This document shows, in pieces, positions 6,466 through 15,363 of a stretch of DNA of 24,538 nt (its first letter is position 1; each line of letters starts with the position of its first letter). The DNA comes from Odoribacter sp. Its GTDB lineage: Bacteria > Bacteroidota > Bacteroidia > Bacteroidales > Marinifilaceae. The translations under genes were made by a program, and so were the position numbers. Below the pieces are notes generated by a model. The model did not search any database and was not told the origin of the DNA. It saw only the letters and a list, made by a program, of their open reading frames with translations. The DNA lies in NCBI GenBank assembly GCA_020024465.1, contig JAHHTT010000035.1:1-24538 (forward strand), given 5' to 3'.

Positions 6466-6598
6466 AAAACTTTTATGTTTTTCCAGTCTTCATCCGATTA
6501 AATATAATATTGCGTTACAATTACTTAAAAACACAGTCAACGCCAACGTGTGCGTAATAATAACTTGACGATAAACTTTTTTATTCCGCCAAAAAACT

Positions 6599-6606
6599 TA
6601 CCTTTG
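6599..6606 (+). promoter_or_regulatory. -7 box for the NifU-like/GGGtGRT operon
   Basis: TACCTTTG matches TAnnTTTG and lies 47 bp upstream of the ATG at 6654. The -33 region is T-rich without a clean TTTG. Confidence 0.65.
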
Positions 6607-6653
6607 CATTGATTAAGCAAGAGATAACATATTAATCTATAAAAACAAAAGAA

Positions 6654-7346
6654 ATGGTTTATTCACAGGAAGTGCAACACATGTGTGTTGTGAAGAAAGG
6701 TCCGAACCATGGACCGGCACCCATTCCAGAAGAAGGCAAATGGGTAAAGGCAAAAGAGATCAAAGACATTTCAGGACTGACCCACGGAATCGGTTGGTGT
6801 GCTCCGCAACAGGGAGCCTGCAAACTGACACTCAACATCAAAGATGGTATCATTGAAGAAGCACTGGTTGAAACCATCGGATGTTCAGGGATGACCCATT
6901 CGGCAGCAATGGCTGCAGAAATCTTGCCCGGCAAGACTATTCTGGAAGCATTAAATACAGACTTGGTGTGCGATGCCATCAACACCGCCATGCGCGAATT
7001 ATTCCTGCAGATTGTTTACGGTCGTTCACAGAGCGCCTTCTCCGAAGGAGGTCTGGTCATTGGAGCCGGCCTGGAAGACTTGGGTAAAGGTCTCCGCAGT
7101 CAGGTGGGCACAATGTTTTCCACTAAAGAAAAAGGAGTACGCTATCTGGAATTGGCAGAAGGGTATGTTACCCGCCTGGCTCTTGACGAAGACGATGAAG
7201 TATGCGGATACGAGTTCGTACGTCTCGGAGTCATGATGGACCTCATCAAAAAGGGAACCGATGCCAACGAGGCTCTGAAGAAAGCCACTGCAAACTATGG
7301 ACGTTTTGCCAATGCAGCTAAATATATTGACCCACGTCACCAATAA
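6654..7346 (+). CDS. NifU_N-like iron-sulfur scaffold-type protein
   Basis: A 230-residue cytoplasmic protein. Residues 43-115 resemble the IscU/NifU N-terminal scaffold fold: the stretch ETIGCSGMTHSAAMAAEIL (C77) followed by GKTILEALNTDLVCDAI (C106) parallels the GC...SAS...E and GKT pattern of scaffolds. Other cysteines are C11, C49, C56 and C184. The N-terminal VKKGPNHGPAPIPEEGKW and the C-terminal half from about 120 are not part of classical IscU, so this is a longer variant. Scaffold function is inference from the motif. It is followed after 17 bp by the GGGtGRT gene and shares its promoter and terminator, implying a joint role. Confidence 0.75.
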   Translation: MVYSQEVQHMCVVKKGPNHGPAPIPEEGKWVKAKEIKDISGLTHGIGWCAPQQGACKLTLNIKDGIIEEALVETIGCSGMTHSAAMAAEILPGKTILEALNTDLVCDAINTAMRELFLQIVYGRSQSAFSEGGLVIGAGLEDLGKGLRSQVGTMFSTKEKGVRYLELAEGYVTRLALDEDDEVCGYEFVRLGVMMDLIKKGTDANEALKKATANYGRFANAAKYIDPRHQ

Positions 7347-7348
7347 AA

Positions 7349-7355
7349 AAGGAGG
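7349..7355 (+). promoter_or_regulatory. Strong Shine-Dalgarno before the GGGtGRT gene
   Basis: AAGGAGG ends 8 bp before the ATG at 7364. Full anti-SD complementarity is rare in Bacteroidota and no other gene in this window shows it. Confidence 0.7.
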
Positions 7356-7363
7356 AACATACT

Positions 7364-8377
7364 ATGGCAAAAAGAGAAATAAAATTTGAAAGTCAGGATC
7401 GTCGTATCAATCAGATCAACGCAGTATTGAACTCCTATGGAATCGCTTCTATCGAAGAGGCAGAAGCTATTTGTGCAGAAAAAGGGATTGATCCTTATTT
7501 AGAGTGCGAACAGACACAGAACATTTGTTTTGAGAACGCAAAATGGGCTTACGTAGTAGGAGCAGCTATTGCAATCAGGAAAAACTGCGTACATGCAGCC
7601 GATGCAGCAGAGGCCATCGGAGAAGGCTTGCAGGCATTCTGTATCAAAGGATCAGTAGCTGACGACCGCAAAGTGGGTTTGGGACACGGAAATCTGGCAG
7701 CCCGTCTACTTCGTGAAGAGACACAGTGCTTTGCCTTTCTGGCAGGTCATGAATCGTTTGCAGCAGCAGAAGGAGCCATCAAAATTGCAGAAATGGCCAA
7801 CAAAGTACGCAAGAATCCGTTGCGTGTCATCCTGAACGGATTAGGAAAAGACGCTGCCATGATTATTTCACGTATCAACGGCTTCACATACGTACAGACA
7901 GAATTCGATTATTTCACCGGCGACTTGAAAGTAGTGCGCACCAAAGCATACTCTGACGGACCACGAGCAAAAGTCAACTGCTACGGAGCAGACGATGTAC
8001 GCGAAGGCGTAGCAATCATGTGGAAAGAAGGAGTGGATGTATCCATTACCGGAAACTCAACCAACCCTACACGTTTCCAGCATCCGGTGGCAGGGACATA
8101 CAAAAAAGAACGAGTATTGGCGGGCAAACCTTACTTCTCAGTAGCATCAGGAGGTGGCACCGGGCGTACATTACATCCGGACAATATGGCTGCCGGTCCG
8201 GCCTCATACGGTATGACTGATACTTTGGGACGCATGCACTCTGACGCACAGTTTGCAGGTTCTTCATCAGTACCGGCACACGTTGAAATGATGGGCTTTC
8301 TGGGAATGGGCAACAACCCGATGGTAGGCGCAACGGTTGCTGTTGCCGTATCTGTGGCTCAGGCATTAGCCAAATAA
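7364..8377 (+). CDS. GGGtGRT-family protein, function unknown
   Basis: A 337-residue soluble protein with no signal peptide or membrane segment. The family-defining motif GGGTGRT is at 263-269, within VASGGGTGRTLHPDN. Seven cysteines (37, 48, 55, 75, 93, 122, 206) lie in the N-terminal two thirds, and Gly-rich patches such as GLGHGN (105-110) and GFLGMGNNP near the C-terminus look like ligand or cofactor loops. GGGtGRT proteins are a named family of unknown function. Cofactor binding here is inference from the Gly/Cys pattern and from the NifU_N-like partner 17 bp upstream. A strong hairpin terminator follows at 8401. Confidence 0.88.
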   Translation: MAKREIKFESQDRRINQINAVLNSYGIASIEEAEAICAEKGIDPYLECEQTQNICFENAKWAYVVGAAIAIRKNCVHAADAAEAIGEGLQAFCIKGSVADDRKVGLGHGNLAARLLREETQCFAFLAGHESFAAAEGAIKIAEMANKVRKNPLRVILNGLGKDAAMIISRINGFTYVQTEFDYFTGDLKVVRTKAYSDGPRAKVNCYGADDVREGVAIMWKEGVDVSITGNSTNPTRFQHPVAGTYKKERVLAGKPYFSVASGGGTGRTLHPDNMAAGPASYGMTDTLGRMHSDAQFAGSSSVPAHVEMMGFLGMGNNPMVGATVAVAVSVAQALAK

Positions 8378-8400
8378 CATAGAATAGCATCTATAAAATA

Positions 8401-8432
8401 AAATCCCATGGATATTTATCTATGGGATTTTT
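8401..8432 (+). terminator. Terminator of the GGGtGRT operon
   Basis: A 12-bp stem, AAATCCCATGGA (8401-8412) with TCTATGGGATTT (8419-8430), contains one G-T pair and a 6-nt loop. Its T-rich end runs to 8432. Confidence 0.8.
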
Positions 8433-8445
8433 CATATATAAATAT

Positions 8446-8453
8446 TAATTTTG
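8446..8453 (+). promoter_or_regulatory. -7 box for the EamA transporter
   Basis: TAATTTTG matches TAnnTTTG. It overlaps the TTG codon at 8451 that would give a longer frame, so ATG 8475 is the more likely start. Confidence 0.6.
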
Positions 8454-8474
8454 CGGGCAAAATTCCCAAACGGC

Positions 8475-9416
8475 ATGAATACAAAAGTTACCGGCTATAT
8501 CTTAGGTGCTGTTGCTGCAGCTACGTATGGTATGAACCCTCTATTTGCCCTGCCACTTTACAAAGCAGGCATGGATCCTGATTCAGTATTATTCCTCAGA
8601 TACCTGTTGGCGATCCCCCTTCTCGGCATCATGCTCAAAAGCAGAGGACGCACGTTCCGCCTGCAGCGCAAAGAAATTTTCCCCTTAATCATCATGGGAT
8701 TATTGATATCCCTTTCTTCGCTGACACTTTTCCAAAGCTACAACTATATGGAAGCCGGTATTGCTTCAACGCTTTTGTTTGTATACCCAATCATCGTAGC
8801 GCTCATCATGTCCGTATTCTTCAAGGAAAAGCTCACATTACAGACAATTCTATGCATCGGACTTGCCTTGGGAGGTATCGGCATACTCTATCAGAATGGA
8901 GAAGGAGACACACTAAACCTGACTGGAGTATTACTTGTCATGGTATCATCCTTATCCTATGCAATATATATAGTAGGAGTCAACCAATCGACATTAAAAG
9001 ATGTCGCCACACTAAAACTGACTTTCTATGTATTATTATTCGGGCTCTGTCTTTTTTTAATAAGAGTTGACTTCGGATACAGCCTGCATATTGTCAACGA
9101 ATGGTATATCTGGCTCAATTTACTGGCATTGGCGGCATTCCCGACGGCTATATCCTTTCTTTGTACAACCAGCGCCATACAATACATAGGTTCCACTTCG
9201 ACAGCTATTCTCGGAGCTTTAGAACCGGTAACCGCTGTATTTTTCGGGGTACTGATATTCGGAGAATCATTGACCCTACGCATCGTTTGTGGAATTACCA
9301 TGATAATTATTGCCGTCACCCTCATCATTGCAGGCAGTAACATTACCATCGCTCTCGTCCGGTTCAGGAAATTGTTCCCACGCATCCACAAAACAAAGAA
9401 ACAAGTGAAACTTTAA
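8475..9416 (+). CDS. EamA/DMT-family transporter
   Basis: A 313-residue inner-membrane protein with about ten hydrophobic segments in two repeated EamA halves. The first half runs from GYILGAVAAATYGMNPLFAL to about residue 135. The second ends with STSTAILGALEPVTAVFFGV, the conserved drug/metabolite-transporter signature. A cytoplasmic basic tail (RFRKLFPRIHKTKKQ) follows. Transported substrate is unknown; family members export amino acids and metabolites. ATG 8475 is preferred to a TTG eight codons upstream because the -7 box overlaps that TTG. The gene is convergent with the cytidylate-kinase-like gene, 10 bp apart, with no terminator seen. Confidence 0.88.
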   Translation: MNTKVTGYILGAVAAATYGMNPLFALPLYKAGMDPDSVLFLRYLLAIPLLGIMLKSRGRTFRLQRKEIFPLIIMGLLISLSSLTLFQSYNYMEAGIASTLLFVYPIIVALIMSVFFKEKLTLQTILCIGLALGGIGILYQNGEGDTLNLTGVLLVMVSSLSYAIYIVGVNQSTLKDVATLKLTFYVLLFGLCLFLIRVDFGYSLHIVNEWYIWLNLLALAAFPTAISFLCTTSAIQYIGSTSTAILGALEPVTAVFFGVLIFGESLTLRIVCGITMIIIAVTLIIAGSNITIALVRFRKLFPRIHKTKKQVKL

Positions 9417-9426
9417 AAACGCATCA

Positions 9427-10053
9427 TTATTTTTCACTTATCTTCAAAAAGGTCAGAATATAGTCAACTGTTGCTTCTATGCCATAATATGAAGAATTCA
9501 CGCAAAGATCATATGACACTGCAGCTCCCCAGATTTTATCCGTATAATAATTATAATACGAAGACCTTGATTTATCAGCTTTATTGATAAATTCCTCTGC
9601 TTCTTTTTCCTTCAACTTATCATTATATTCCAACACCCGCCGAATACGATCACTCATGTTCGCTGTAATAAAAATATTCAGACAGTCAGGATCGTCCCGC
9701 AAAATATAATCGGCACAACGCCCCACTAATACACAAGACCCCGCAGCAGCCACCTTGCGGATCACATCAGACTGAATCTGAAATAATGACTCATTTGAAA
9801 GGTAATCGTTATTCTGAAAAATTGCGCTATTCATAGAAAAACCCATAGCAAAAGCCTTTAACAATCCTCCGGAAGTTTTCTCGTCTGCTTTTTCAAAAAA
9901 TTCTCCACAAATCCCACTTTCCTTAGAAGCCAAATTAATCAATTCCCGATCATAATAAGCTATTCCTAACCGTTCGGCCAATTTCCGACCTATCGTACGT
10001 CCACCGCTTCCTAATTGGCGACCGATAGTAATCACTGTTTTATTCTTTTTCAT
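9427..10053 (-). CDS. Cytidylate-kinase-like P-loop protein
   Basis: A 208-residue protein of the cytidylate-kinase-like family. The N-terminal TVITIGRQLGSGGRTIGRKLA contains a P-loop-type GSGGR at 15-19, followed by AYYDRELI. SCVLVGRCADYIL and the DRIRRV segment are also typical. It is not the housekeeping Cmk, which is shorter in this region and more conserved, so the phosphoryl acceptor is unknown. The frame extends back to 10101, but a TAGTTTTG box at 10080-10087 lies within that extension and points to ATG 10053. It follows the MATE gene on the same strand but has its own promoter. Confidence 0.85.
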   Translation of the reverse strand: MKKNKTVITIGRQLGSGGRTIGRKLAERLGIAYYDRELINLASKESGICGEFFEKADEKTSGGLLKAFAMGFSMNSAIFQNNDYLSNESLFQIQSDVIRKVAAAGSCVLVGRCADYILRDDPDCLNIFITANMSDRIRRVLEYNDKLKEKEAEEFINKADKSRSSYYNYYTDKIWGAAVSYDLCVNSSYYGIEATVDYILTFLKISEK

Positions 10054-10079
10054 ATCAGGATATTTATAACTGTTTTTTG

Positions 10080-10087
10080 CAAAACTA
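10080..10087 (-). promoter_or_regulatory. -7 box for the cytidylate-kinase-like gene
   Basis: The minus strand reads TAGTTTTG, matching TAnnTTTG, 26 bp upstream of ATG 10053. It sits just past the MATE stop codon. Confidence 0.55.
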
Positions 10088-10101
10088 CATAATCTTTTCA
10101 A

Positions 10102-11454
10102 TTATGCAATCCCATGCAGCCTAAATTTCTTCAATTGCCACCACAACATAGAGCTTGATGTCACGACGGCCAAGCCATCGGCAACAGGAAAACTGAGCCA
10201 CACTCCATCCGTTCCATAAAGCGAAGGCAAAATCAACAAGCAAGGCAATAAATATATCAATTGACGCGTCAGTGACAAAAAAATTGCCTTACCGGCCATC
10301 CCCACTGACTGGAAAAAACTGGTAGACACCATTTGCAGACCGACAAAAGGCAACAACAATAAAATCAATCGCATTCCGTGTTCCGCAACGTCTATTAACT
10401 CGGATTCTGTTGTAAATAAAGAAATAATGGTACGTGGAAACAACTGACATATCAAGAAGCCAAGCGAAGTAACCGACACTCCACACAAGATTGTATATTT
10501 TAAAACCCTGACAACACGTTCCACTTGTCGCGCTCCATAATTATAGCCGGCAATCGGCTGCATCCCCTGATTGAATCCCATAACAATCATAATGAACAGA
10601 AAAACTATCCGGTTTATTATACCATAAGCACCGATATACATATCGCCGCCATAATTTTTCAATCCATTATTCACTAACATCACAATCAGGCAGGAACATA
10701 CATTCATCAAAAAAGGTGACAAGCCGATGCCCAACATTGAACCCACAATACTCATTTTCAACCGGAAAATCCCATGTTGGAAACGAATATAACTGTCTTT
10801 ATGAAAAAAGTGACACATCACCCCAACTAAAGCCATAAACTGGGCACATATCGTTCCCAATGCAGCTCCCATAATGCCCATATCAAAAACAAAGATAAAC
10901 AATGCATTGAAAATACCGTTGACTATTACTGCAAAAAGGGTTACCGCCATAGCTCGCTGAGGATACCCCGAAGCACGCATCACTTCGTTCAGTCCCATAT
11001 AAATATGCGTAATCAGGTTTCCGTATAATATCACTTTCATATAATCACGGGCATATGGCAGAGTATCTGCACTTGCTCCAAAAAATATCAAAACCGGATC
11101 TAAAAAGACAAGACATATACTCATAAAGAACAGTCCTATCACAATATTCATTACAACGACATTACCCAATACAGCTTCTGCACTTTGTAAATCTTTCTGC
11201 CCCATTTTCACCGACACCAGCGTTGATGCTCCTACACCCACCAGAGCCCCGAAAGCAGCTGCCAGATTAATAAAAGGGAAAGTGACGGCCAAACCGGCTA
11301 TTGCCAACGGACCGACACCATGACCGATGAAAATACTATCCATCATGTTGTACAGCGATGCCGCAGTCATTGCCACAATTGCAGGGAATGCATAGCACAT
11401 CAACAATTTGCGAACATCTTCTGTTCCTAACGACAACGGATTCTGTAATGACAT
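10102..11454 (-). CDS. MATE-family efflux transporter
   Basis: A 450-residue membrane protein with about twelve hydrophobic segments in two MATE halves. Typical signatures are LYNMMDSIFIGHGVGPLAIAGLA in the first half and FNQGMQPIAGYNYGARQ in the second. The length is normal. MATE proteins are Na+ or H+ antiporters that export cationic compounds; the substrate here is unknown. It starts 12 bp after the ispG stop and is likely the last gene of the acyl-CoA ligase-ispG-MATE transcript. The C-terminus ends RLHGIA. Confidence 0.92.
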   Translation of the reverse strand: MSLQNPLSLGTEDVRKLLMCYAFPAIVAMTAASLYNMMDSIFIGHGVGPLAIAGLAVTFPFINLAAAFGALVGVGASTLVSVKMGQKDLQSAEAVLGNVVVMNIVIGLFFMSICLVFLDPVLIFFGASADTLPYARDYMKVILYGNLITHIYMGLNEVMRASGYPQRAMAVTLFAVIVNGIFNALFIFVFDMGIMGAALGTICAQFMALVGVMCHFFHKDSYIRFQHGIFRLKMSIVGSMLGIGLSPFLMNVCSCLIVMLVNNGLKNYGGDMYIGAYGIINRIVFLFIMIVMGFNQGMQPIAGYNYGARQVERVVRVLKYTILCGVSVTSLGFLICQLFPRTIISLFTTESELIDVAEHGMRLILLLLPFVGLQMVSTSFFQSVGMAGKAIFLSLTRQLIYLLPCLLILPSLYGTDGVWLSFPVADGLAVVTSSSMLWWQLKKFRLHGIA

Positions 11455-11466
11455 ATCTGATATTTA

Positions 11467-13314
11467 TTATTTATCCTCTATCAATTCCCGTAAAGCATCT
11501 ATAGCCTTATCTTCTGGAATGGCAGACCTGACCATCTGCCGTCCTTTATAAAGATTCACTTTCCCATTACCTGCCCCTACATAGCCGTAATCCGCATCCC
11601 CCATCTCTCCGGGACCATTGACAACACAACCCATAATGGCTATTTTTATGTTGTCTAAATGGGTAAACGCTGCTTTTACTTTCGCTACAGCACCTTGCAA
11701 ATCGTACAATGTACGTCCACACCCCGGACAACTGACAAATTCAGCTTTATAACGCCGCACTCCGGCAGACTGCAATATATTTTGAGCCAATTCAAGAGGG
11801 TAAGATACGCCCTCTATTTCCGGAGTATAAATCCACAAACCTGCCGGCAAACGATCCAGAAACAACCCTCCAATCTGAGCTGCAGCCTGCAAACTCAACA
11901 GATTACAATCCTCCCCTTTTAACACAAGACGCACCAGAGCCTGATTCTCTAATCCCCAACAGGCCATCCGGCGGAACACCCTTCGGTATCCATGGTAATC
12001 AGCCCCTAACGACAGCACCAAAATAGCCCGATGATCCTCCTTCAGTTTCAGCGCCAATGCTTCATTCAATTCTTCAACGCTCTTAACTTCAACATATACA
12101 CACATCTCATCCGGCCATTCAGACTCCGCCAGATACTCTTCCACACAACACAAAGGCTCTGAGTTCCGATTATAGACATGAGCCATATCCAACAAATGGA
12201 GCGGAACCAATACTTTCGTTTCTGCAGGCAATTTTGTCAGCTCCGGTCCCAAGGTTTCTGTATATAACAGTTCGGGAGCTTTCAGATTTCCCTTCAAACG
12301 GATTCCCGAAACAGGCTCATCTGACTTATCAACAGAGAAATTAAGCTGACGGCTGATTCCCTCATCAAAAACTTCAACCCCTGACAAATCGGCCACCAAT
12401 ACCGGACGGGAGCAACAGCCTTTCAACCGGTCGTCGCTATTTTCAAATTCAGGATTACTACAAATATCTACCAGCGAAGCAGCCACAGGTATTTCGGCTT
12501 CAGGAGCTTCTGTCAAAGACACTCGAATGGTATCACCGATTCCTTCGTTCAACAAAGTACCGATTCCCACTGCTGAACGGATTCTTCCGTCTTCACCTTC
12601 TCCTGCCTCAGTAACACCCAAATGTAACGGATAAGACATTCCCTCCTTTTCCATTTCTCTCACCAATAAACGAACCGCATCAACCATCACTCTGCAATCA
12701 CTGGACTTTAAAGAAATCACCACATTATCAAATTGAACTGACTTACATATCCGCAAATATTCCATAGTTGCTTCAACCATACCCGCTGGAGTATCACCAT
12801 AACGACTCATGATGCGGTCTGACAAAGACCCGTGGTTTGTCCCGATACGCACAGCGGTTCCATGCCGACGGCATACAGTCAAGAATTCGGTAAACTTTCT
12901 TTTCAGCATCTCCAGCTCTTTGGCATATTCTTCCTCCGTATAGTCCAACTGTTTAAAAGTCGCCCGCCTATCGACAAAATTTCCAGGATTGATACGCACT
13001 TTCTCAACATATCCGGCAGCCACCAAAGCTGCAGCAGGAGTAAAATGTATATCGGCAGACAAAGGAGTATTATATCCTCTTTCACGCAATGCTTTATGAA
13101 TATCACGCAAATTCTCTGCCTCCCGGACTCCCGGAGCAGTGATTCTCACCAGTTGTCCTCCCGCTTCAATGATACGGATTGCCTGCTCCACACAAGCTTC
13201 CGTATCCATTGTCGAGGTATTCAACATAGACTGTATCATAATCGGTTCATCCGATGACAATACGACATTCCCTATTCTTACTATATCCGTTTTTCTGCGC
13301 ATATCTTTATTCAT
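11467..13314 (-). CDS. ispG: IspG, flavodoxin/ferredoxin-dependent HMBPP synthase
   Basis: IspG (GcpE) converts MEcPP to HMBPP, the penultimate step of the MEP isoprenoid pathway. The 615-residue protein has the N-terminal TIM-barrel domain (RIGNVVLSSDEPIMIQSM; LVRITAPGVREAENL) and the C-terminal [4Fe-4S] domain. The cluster ligands are C529 and C532 (CPGC), C563 (GCVVNGPGE) and E570. About 250 residues between the two domains are the insertion domain found in Bacteroidota, plant and some other IspGs; E. coli IspG is 372 aa. It begins 7 bp after the acyl-CoA ligase stop and is followed by the MATE gene. Confidence 0.95.
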   Translation of the reverse strand: MNKDMRRKTDIVRIGNVVLSSDEPIMIQSMLNTSTMDTEACVEQAIRIIEAGGQLVRITAPGVREAENLRDIHKALRERGYNTPLSADIHFTPAAALVAAGYVEKVRINPGNFVDRRATFKQLDYTEEEYAKELEMLKRKFTEFLTVCRRHGTAVRIGTNHGSLSDRIMSRYGDTPAGMVEATMEYLRICKSVQFDNVVISLKSSDCRVMVDAVRLLVREMEKEGMSYPLHLGVTEAGEGEDGRIRSAVGIGTLLNEGIGDTIRVSLTEAPEAEIPVAASLVDICSNPEFENSDDRLKGCCSRPVLVADLSGVEVFDEGISRQLNFSVDKSDEPVSGIRLKGNLKAPELLYTETLGPELTKLPAETKVLVPLHLLDMAHVYNRNSEPLCCVEEYLAESEWPDEMCVYVEVKSVEELNEALALKLKEDHRAILVLSLGADYHGYRRVFRRMACWGLENQALVRLVLKGEDCNLLSLQAAAQIGGLFLDRLPAGLWIYTPEIEGVSYPLELAQNILQSAGVRRYKAEFVSCPGCGRTLYDLQGAVAKVKAAFTHLDNIKIAIMGCVVNGPGEMGDADYGYVGAGNGKVNLYKGRQMVRSAIPEDKAIDALRELIEDK

Positions 13315-13321
13315 TTAAAAA

Positions 13322-15256
13322 TCAACGGCCGGCATTCTCTGACAAAATTCGCTTGATATTCCGCATATTACGAGAATTTCTTACGTCTTTTCCTTCCTGT
13401 GTATACACAAAATCTATCTCTTCCCTGAAATATTCATAAACCTTATGCCGAACTACCTTTGCCGTCGAATTAACAGTCCCGTTCGCTTCACACAACGTTT
13501 CCGGCAATATGGCAACCACAGCCGGCAACCAACGTTCAGGAAACATTCCTTCAAATTCACCTCCTTTCCTGAAACGTAATAATTCACCATAAATTTTATC
13601 CAACATCAACTTATATCCCTCTACAGACTCCGGATTCAGATGCCGTTTCAGCACATACTCTCTTAATACGGCTTTATTGGGAACAATCAGACCGGCAGTA
13701 TAAGAAGACTGGTTATTATAAAGCACACAATAATCTATAAAAGTCGACAATTCCATAATCGACTCTTCAATACCCTCCGGACTATACTTTTCTCCGTCAC
13801 TTGCTATCAATAACGATTTAAACCTCCCTAACACATACAAAAGCCCCTCTTCATTCACATATCCCATATCTCCCGTATAAAGCCATCCACCACGCAAACT
13901 TTCCGCTGTTGAAACCGGATTTTTCCAATATCCTTTCATAACATTACCACCCCGTATAACAATCTCCCCCTTCTCCCCACGTGGCAACTCATTCCCGTTA
14001 TCATCACATATTTTCAAATCCATCGGTTGTACGATCTGCCCCGAAGAGCCGAAGTGATGCAACTGAGGCCTGTTTGAACTAATCACCGGCGAAGCCTCGG
14101 AAAGACCATATCCTTGCAACATAGGGACTCCCAATGCACAGAAATAACGCTGCAATTCAATATCCAGCAAAGCACCTCCCCCAATAAAAAAACAAAGATT
14201 ACCCCCGAACACTTCCCGGATTTTTCTAAATACAAGCACATCTGCCAATTTCACGAAAGGATACAGCACAACACGCATACCCTTCCCTTCGTGATTGCCC
14301 GTTCCATAATAACGGTATGCCACCTTCAGACCCTTATGATACAGCCATTGGACAAACTTCCCTTTCAACTGTATACCTGCCTCAATATTCTTTTTAAAAT
14401 TCTTGGCCAAAGCCGGTACGCTCAACAACAAATGCGGCTTCACCTCCTTCATATTCAACGGAATGTTCCTCAAATATTCCATTGGAGAACGACCGAAATC
14501 AACCGAAGCCAATGACGCTCCGTTATACATAAAGGAATAAATACCCACTGTATGGGCAAAACTGTGATCCCACGGCAAAAACAGCAATACTCTAAAATAT
14601 TCGGGCACCTGTATCAATGAATCAGACTGCAGGACATTGCTCACATAATTTCCATGAGTCAGCATAATACCCTTCGGCTCAGCCGTCGTCCCTGATGTAT
14701 AGGAAATATTAGCCAAGTCATCCCTCCCGACGGAAGCCGCTCTCTTTTCCACTTCCCCGGGATTCTGTTCCAACCACTCCTTTCCACGGGATAACAACTC
14801 GTCGAAAGATACATATTTTCCCTCTGCCACACGTGAAGCTCTGATAACAAATATCTTCTCTACCATGGGCAATTCCTCTTCAATCTGACGGACCAGATTC
14901 ACATAGTAATCGGAAACAATCAGAAAGCGGGCTCCGGAATGATTCACGCGAAAAGCCACCTCTCCCGGGGTCAATTTAATACTTAACGGTACATTGGTCC
15001 CTCCGGCATAAAGCAAGCCCAACTCTCCGTACACCCAGGCATTACACCCTTCGCTCAACAATGCCACACGGTCTCCCTTATCAAGACCGGATGCCATCAT
15101 TCCGGCTGCCGTATACATCACCTGCTGTTTTACTTCCAGATAAGTGGCCGGCCGGTATTTCCCATTTCTTTTTTCCCACAAATACACATTCTCCGGAAAC
15201 TTATTGCAACTCCGATCAAACAGATCCACTATCGTATTCAAATTTTTCTCTTTCAT
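13322..15256 (-). CDS. AMP-dependent long-chain acyl-CoA synthetase
   Basis: A 644-residue adenylate-forming enzyme of the long-chain fatty-acid-CoA ligase type. The AMP-binding P-loop YTSGTTAEPKG is at 186-196, the A5-type motif GYGLSEASPVIS lies in the middle, and YTGDMGYVNEEG plus GRFKSLLIASDGEKYSP form the C-terminal hinge and lid. It would activate free fatty acids to acyl-CoA with ATP, in the cytoplasm or on the inner membrane. Chain preference cannot be read from sequence. It is the first gene of the ligase-ispG-MATE transcript, from a promoter divergent to rpiB. Confidence 0.9.
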   Translation of the reverse strand: MKEKNLNTIVDLFDRSCNKFPENVYLWEKRNGKYRPATYLEVKQQVMYTAAGMMASGLDKGDRVALLSEGCNAWVYGELGLLYAGGTNVPLSIKLTPGEVAFRVNHSGARFLIVSDYYVNLVRQIEEELPMVEKIFVIRASRVAEGKYVSFDELLSRGKEWLEQNPGEVEKRAASVGRDDLANISYTSGTTAEPKGIMLTHGNYVSNVLQSDSLIQVPEYFRVLLFLPWDHSFAHTVGIYSFMYNGASLASVDFGRSPMEYLRNIPLNMKEVKPHLLLSVPALAKNFKKNIEAGIQLKGKFVQWLYHKGLKVAYRYYGTGNHEGKGMRVVLYPFVKLADVLVFRKIREVFGGNLCFFIGGGALLDIELQRYFCALGVPMLQGYGLSEASPVISSNRPQLHHFGSSGQIVQPMDLKICDDNGNELPRGEKGEIVIRGGNVMKGYWKNPVSTAESLRGGWLYTGDMGYVNEEGLLYVLGRFKSLLIASDGEKYSPEGIEESIMELSTFIDYCVLYNNQSSYTAGLIVPNKAVLREYVLKRHLNPESVEGYKLMLDKIYGELLRFRKGGEFEGMFPERWLPAVVAILPETLCEANGTVNSTAKVVRHKVYEYFREEIDFVYTQEGKDVRNSRNMRNIKRILSENAGR

Positions 15257-15264
15257 AGCAGGTG

Positions 15265-15294
15265 CAAAGATACAAATAAAAAAACATCTGCAAT
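15265..15294 (-). promoter_or_regulatory. Promoter of the ligase-ispG-MATE operon
   Basis: The -7 box TATCTTTG on the minus strand (15265-15272) lies 8 bp before the start codon. An ATTG -33 (15291-15294) sits 18 bp upstream of it. The -33 touches the rpiB -33 on the other strand. The short distance to ATG 15256 implies a leader of only a few bases. Confidence 0.65.
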
Positions 15295-15326
15295 TTGAAT
15301 GTTATGCAGATAAAACTTTACCTTTG
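15294..15326 (+). promoter_or_regulatory. Promoter of rpiB
   Basis: TTTG (15294-15297) and TACCTTTG (15319-15326) are 21 bp apart, a full match to both consensus boxes. The leader is about 33 nt. Confidence 0.8.
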
Positions 15327-15363
15327 TATCATCAAACAAAAATAAACGCTCAAATCTTAAACC

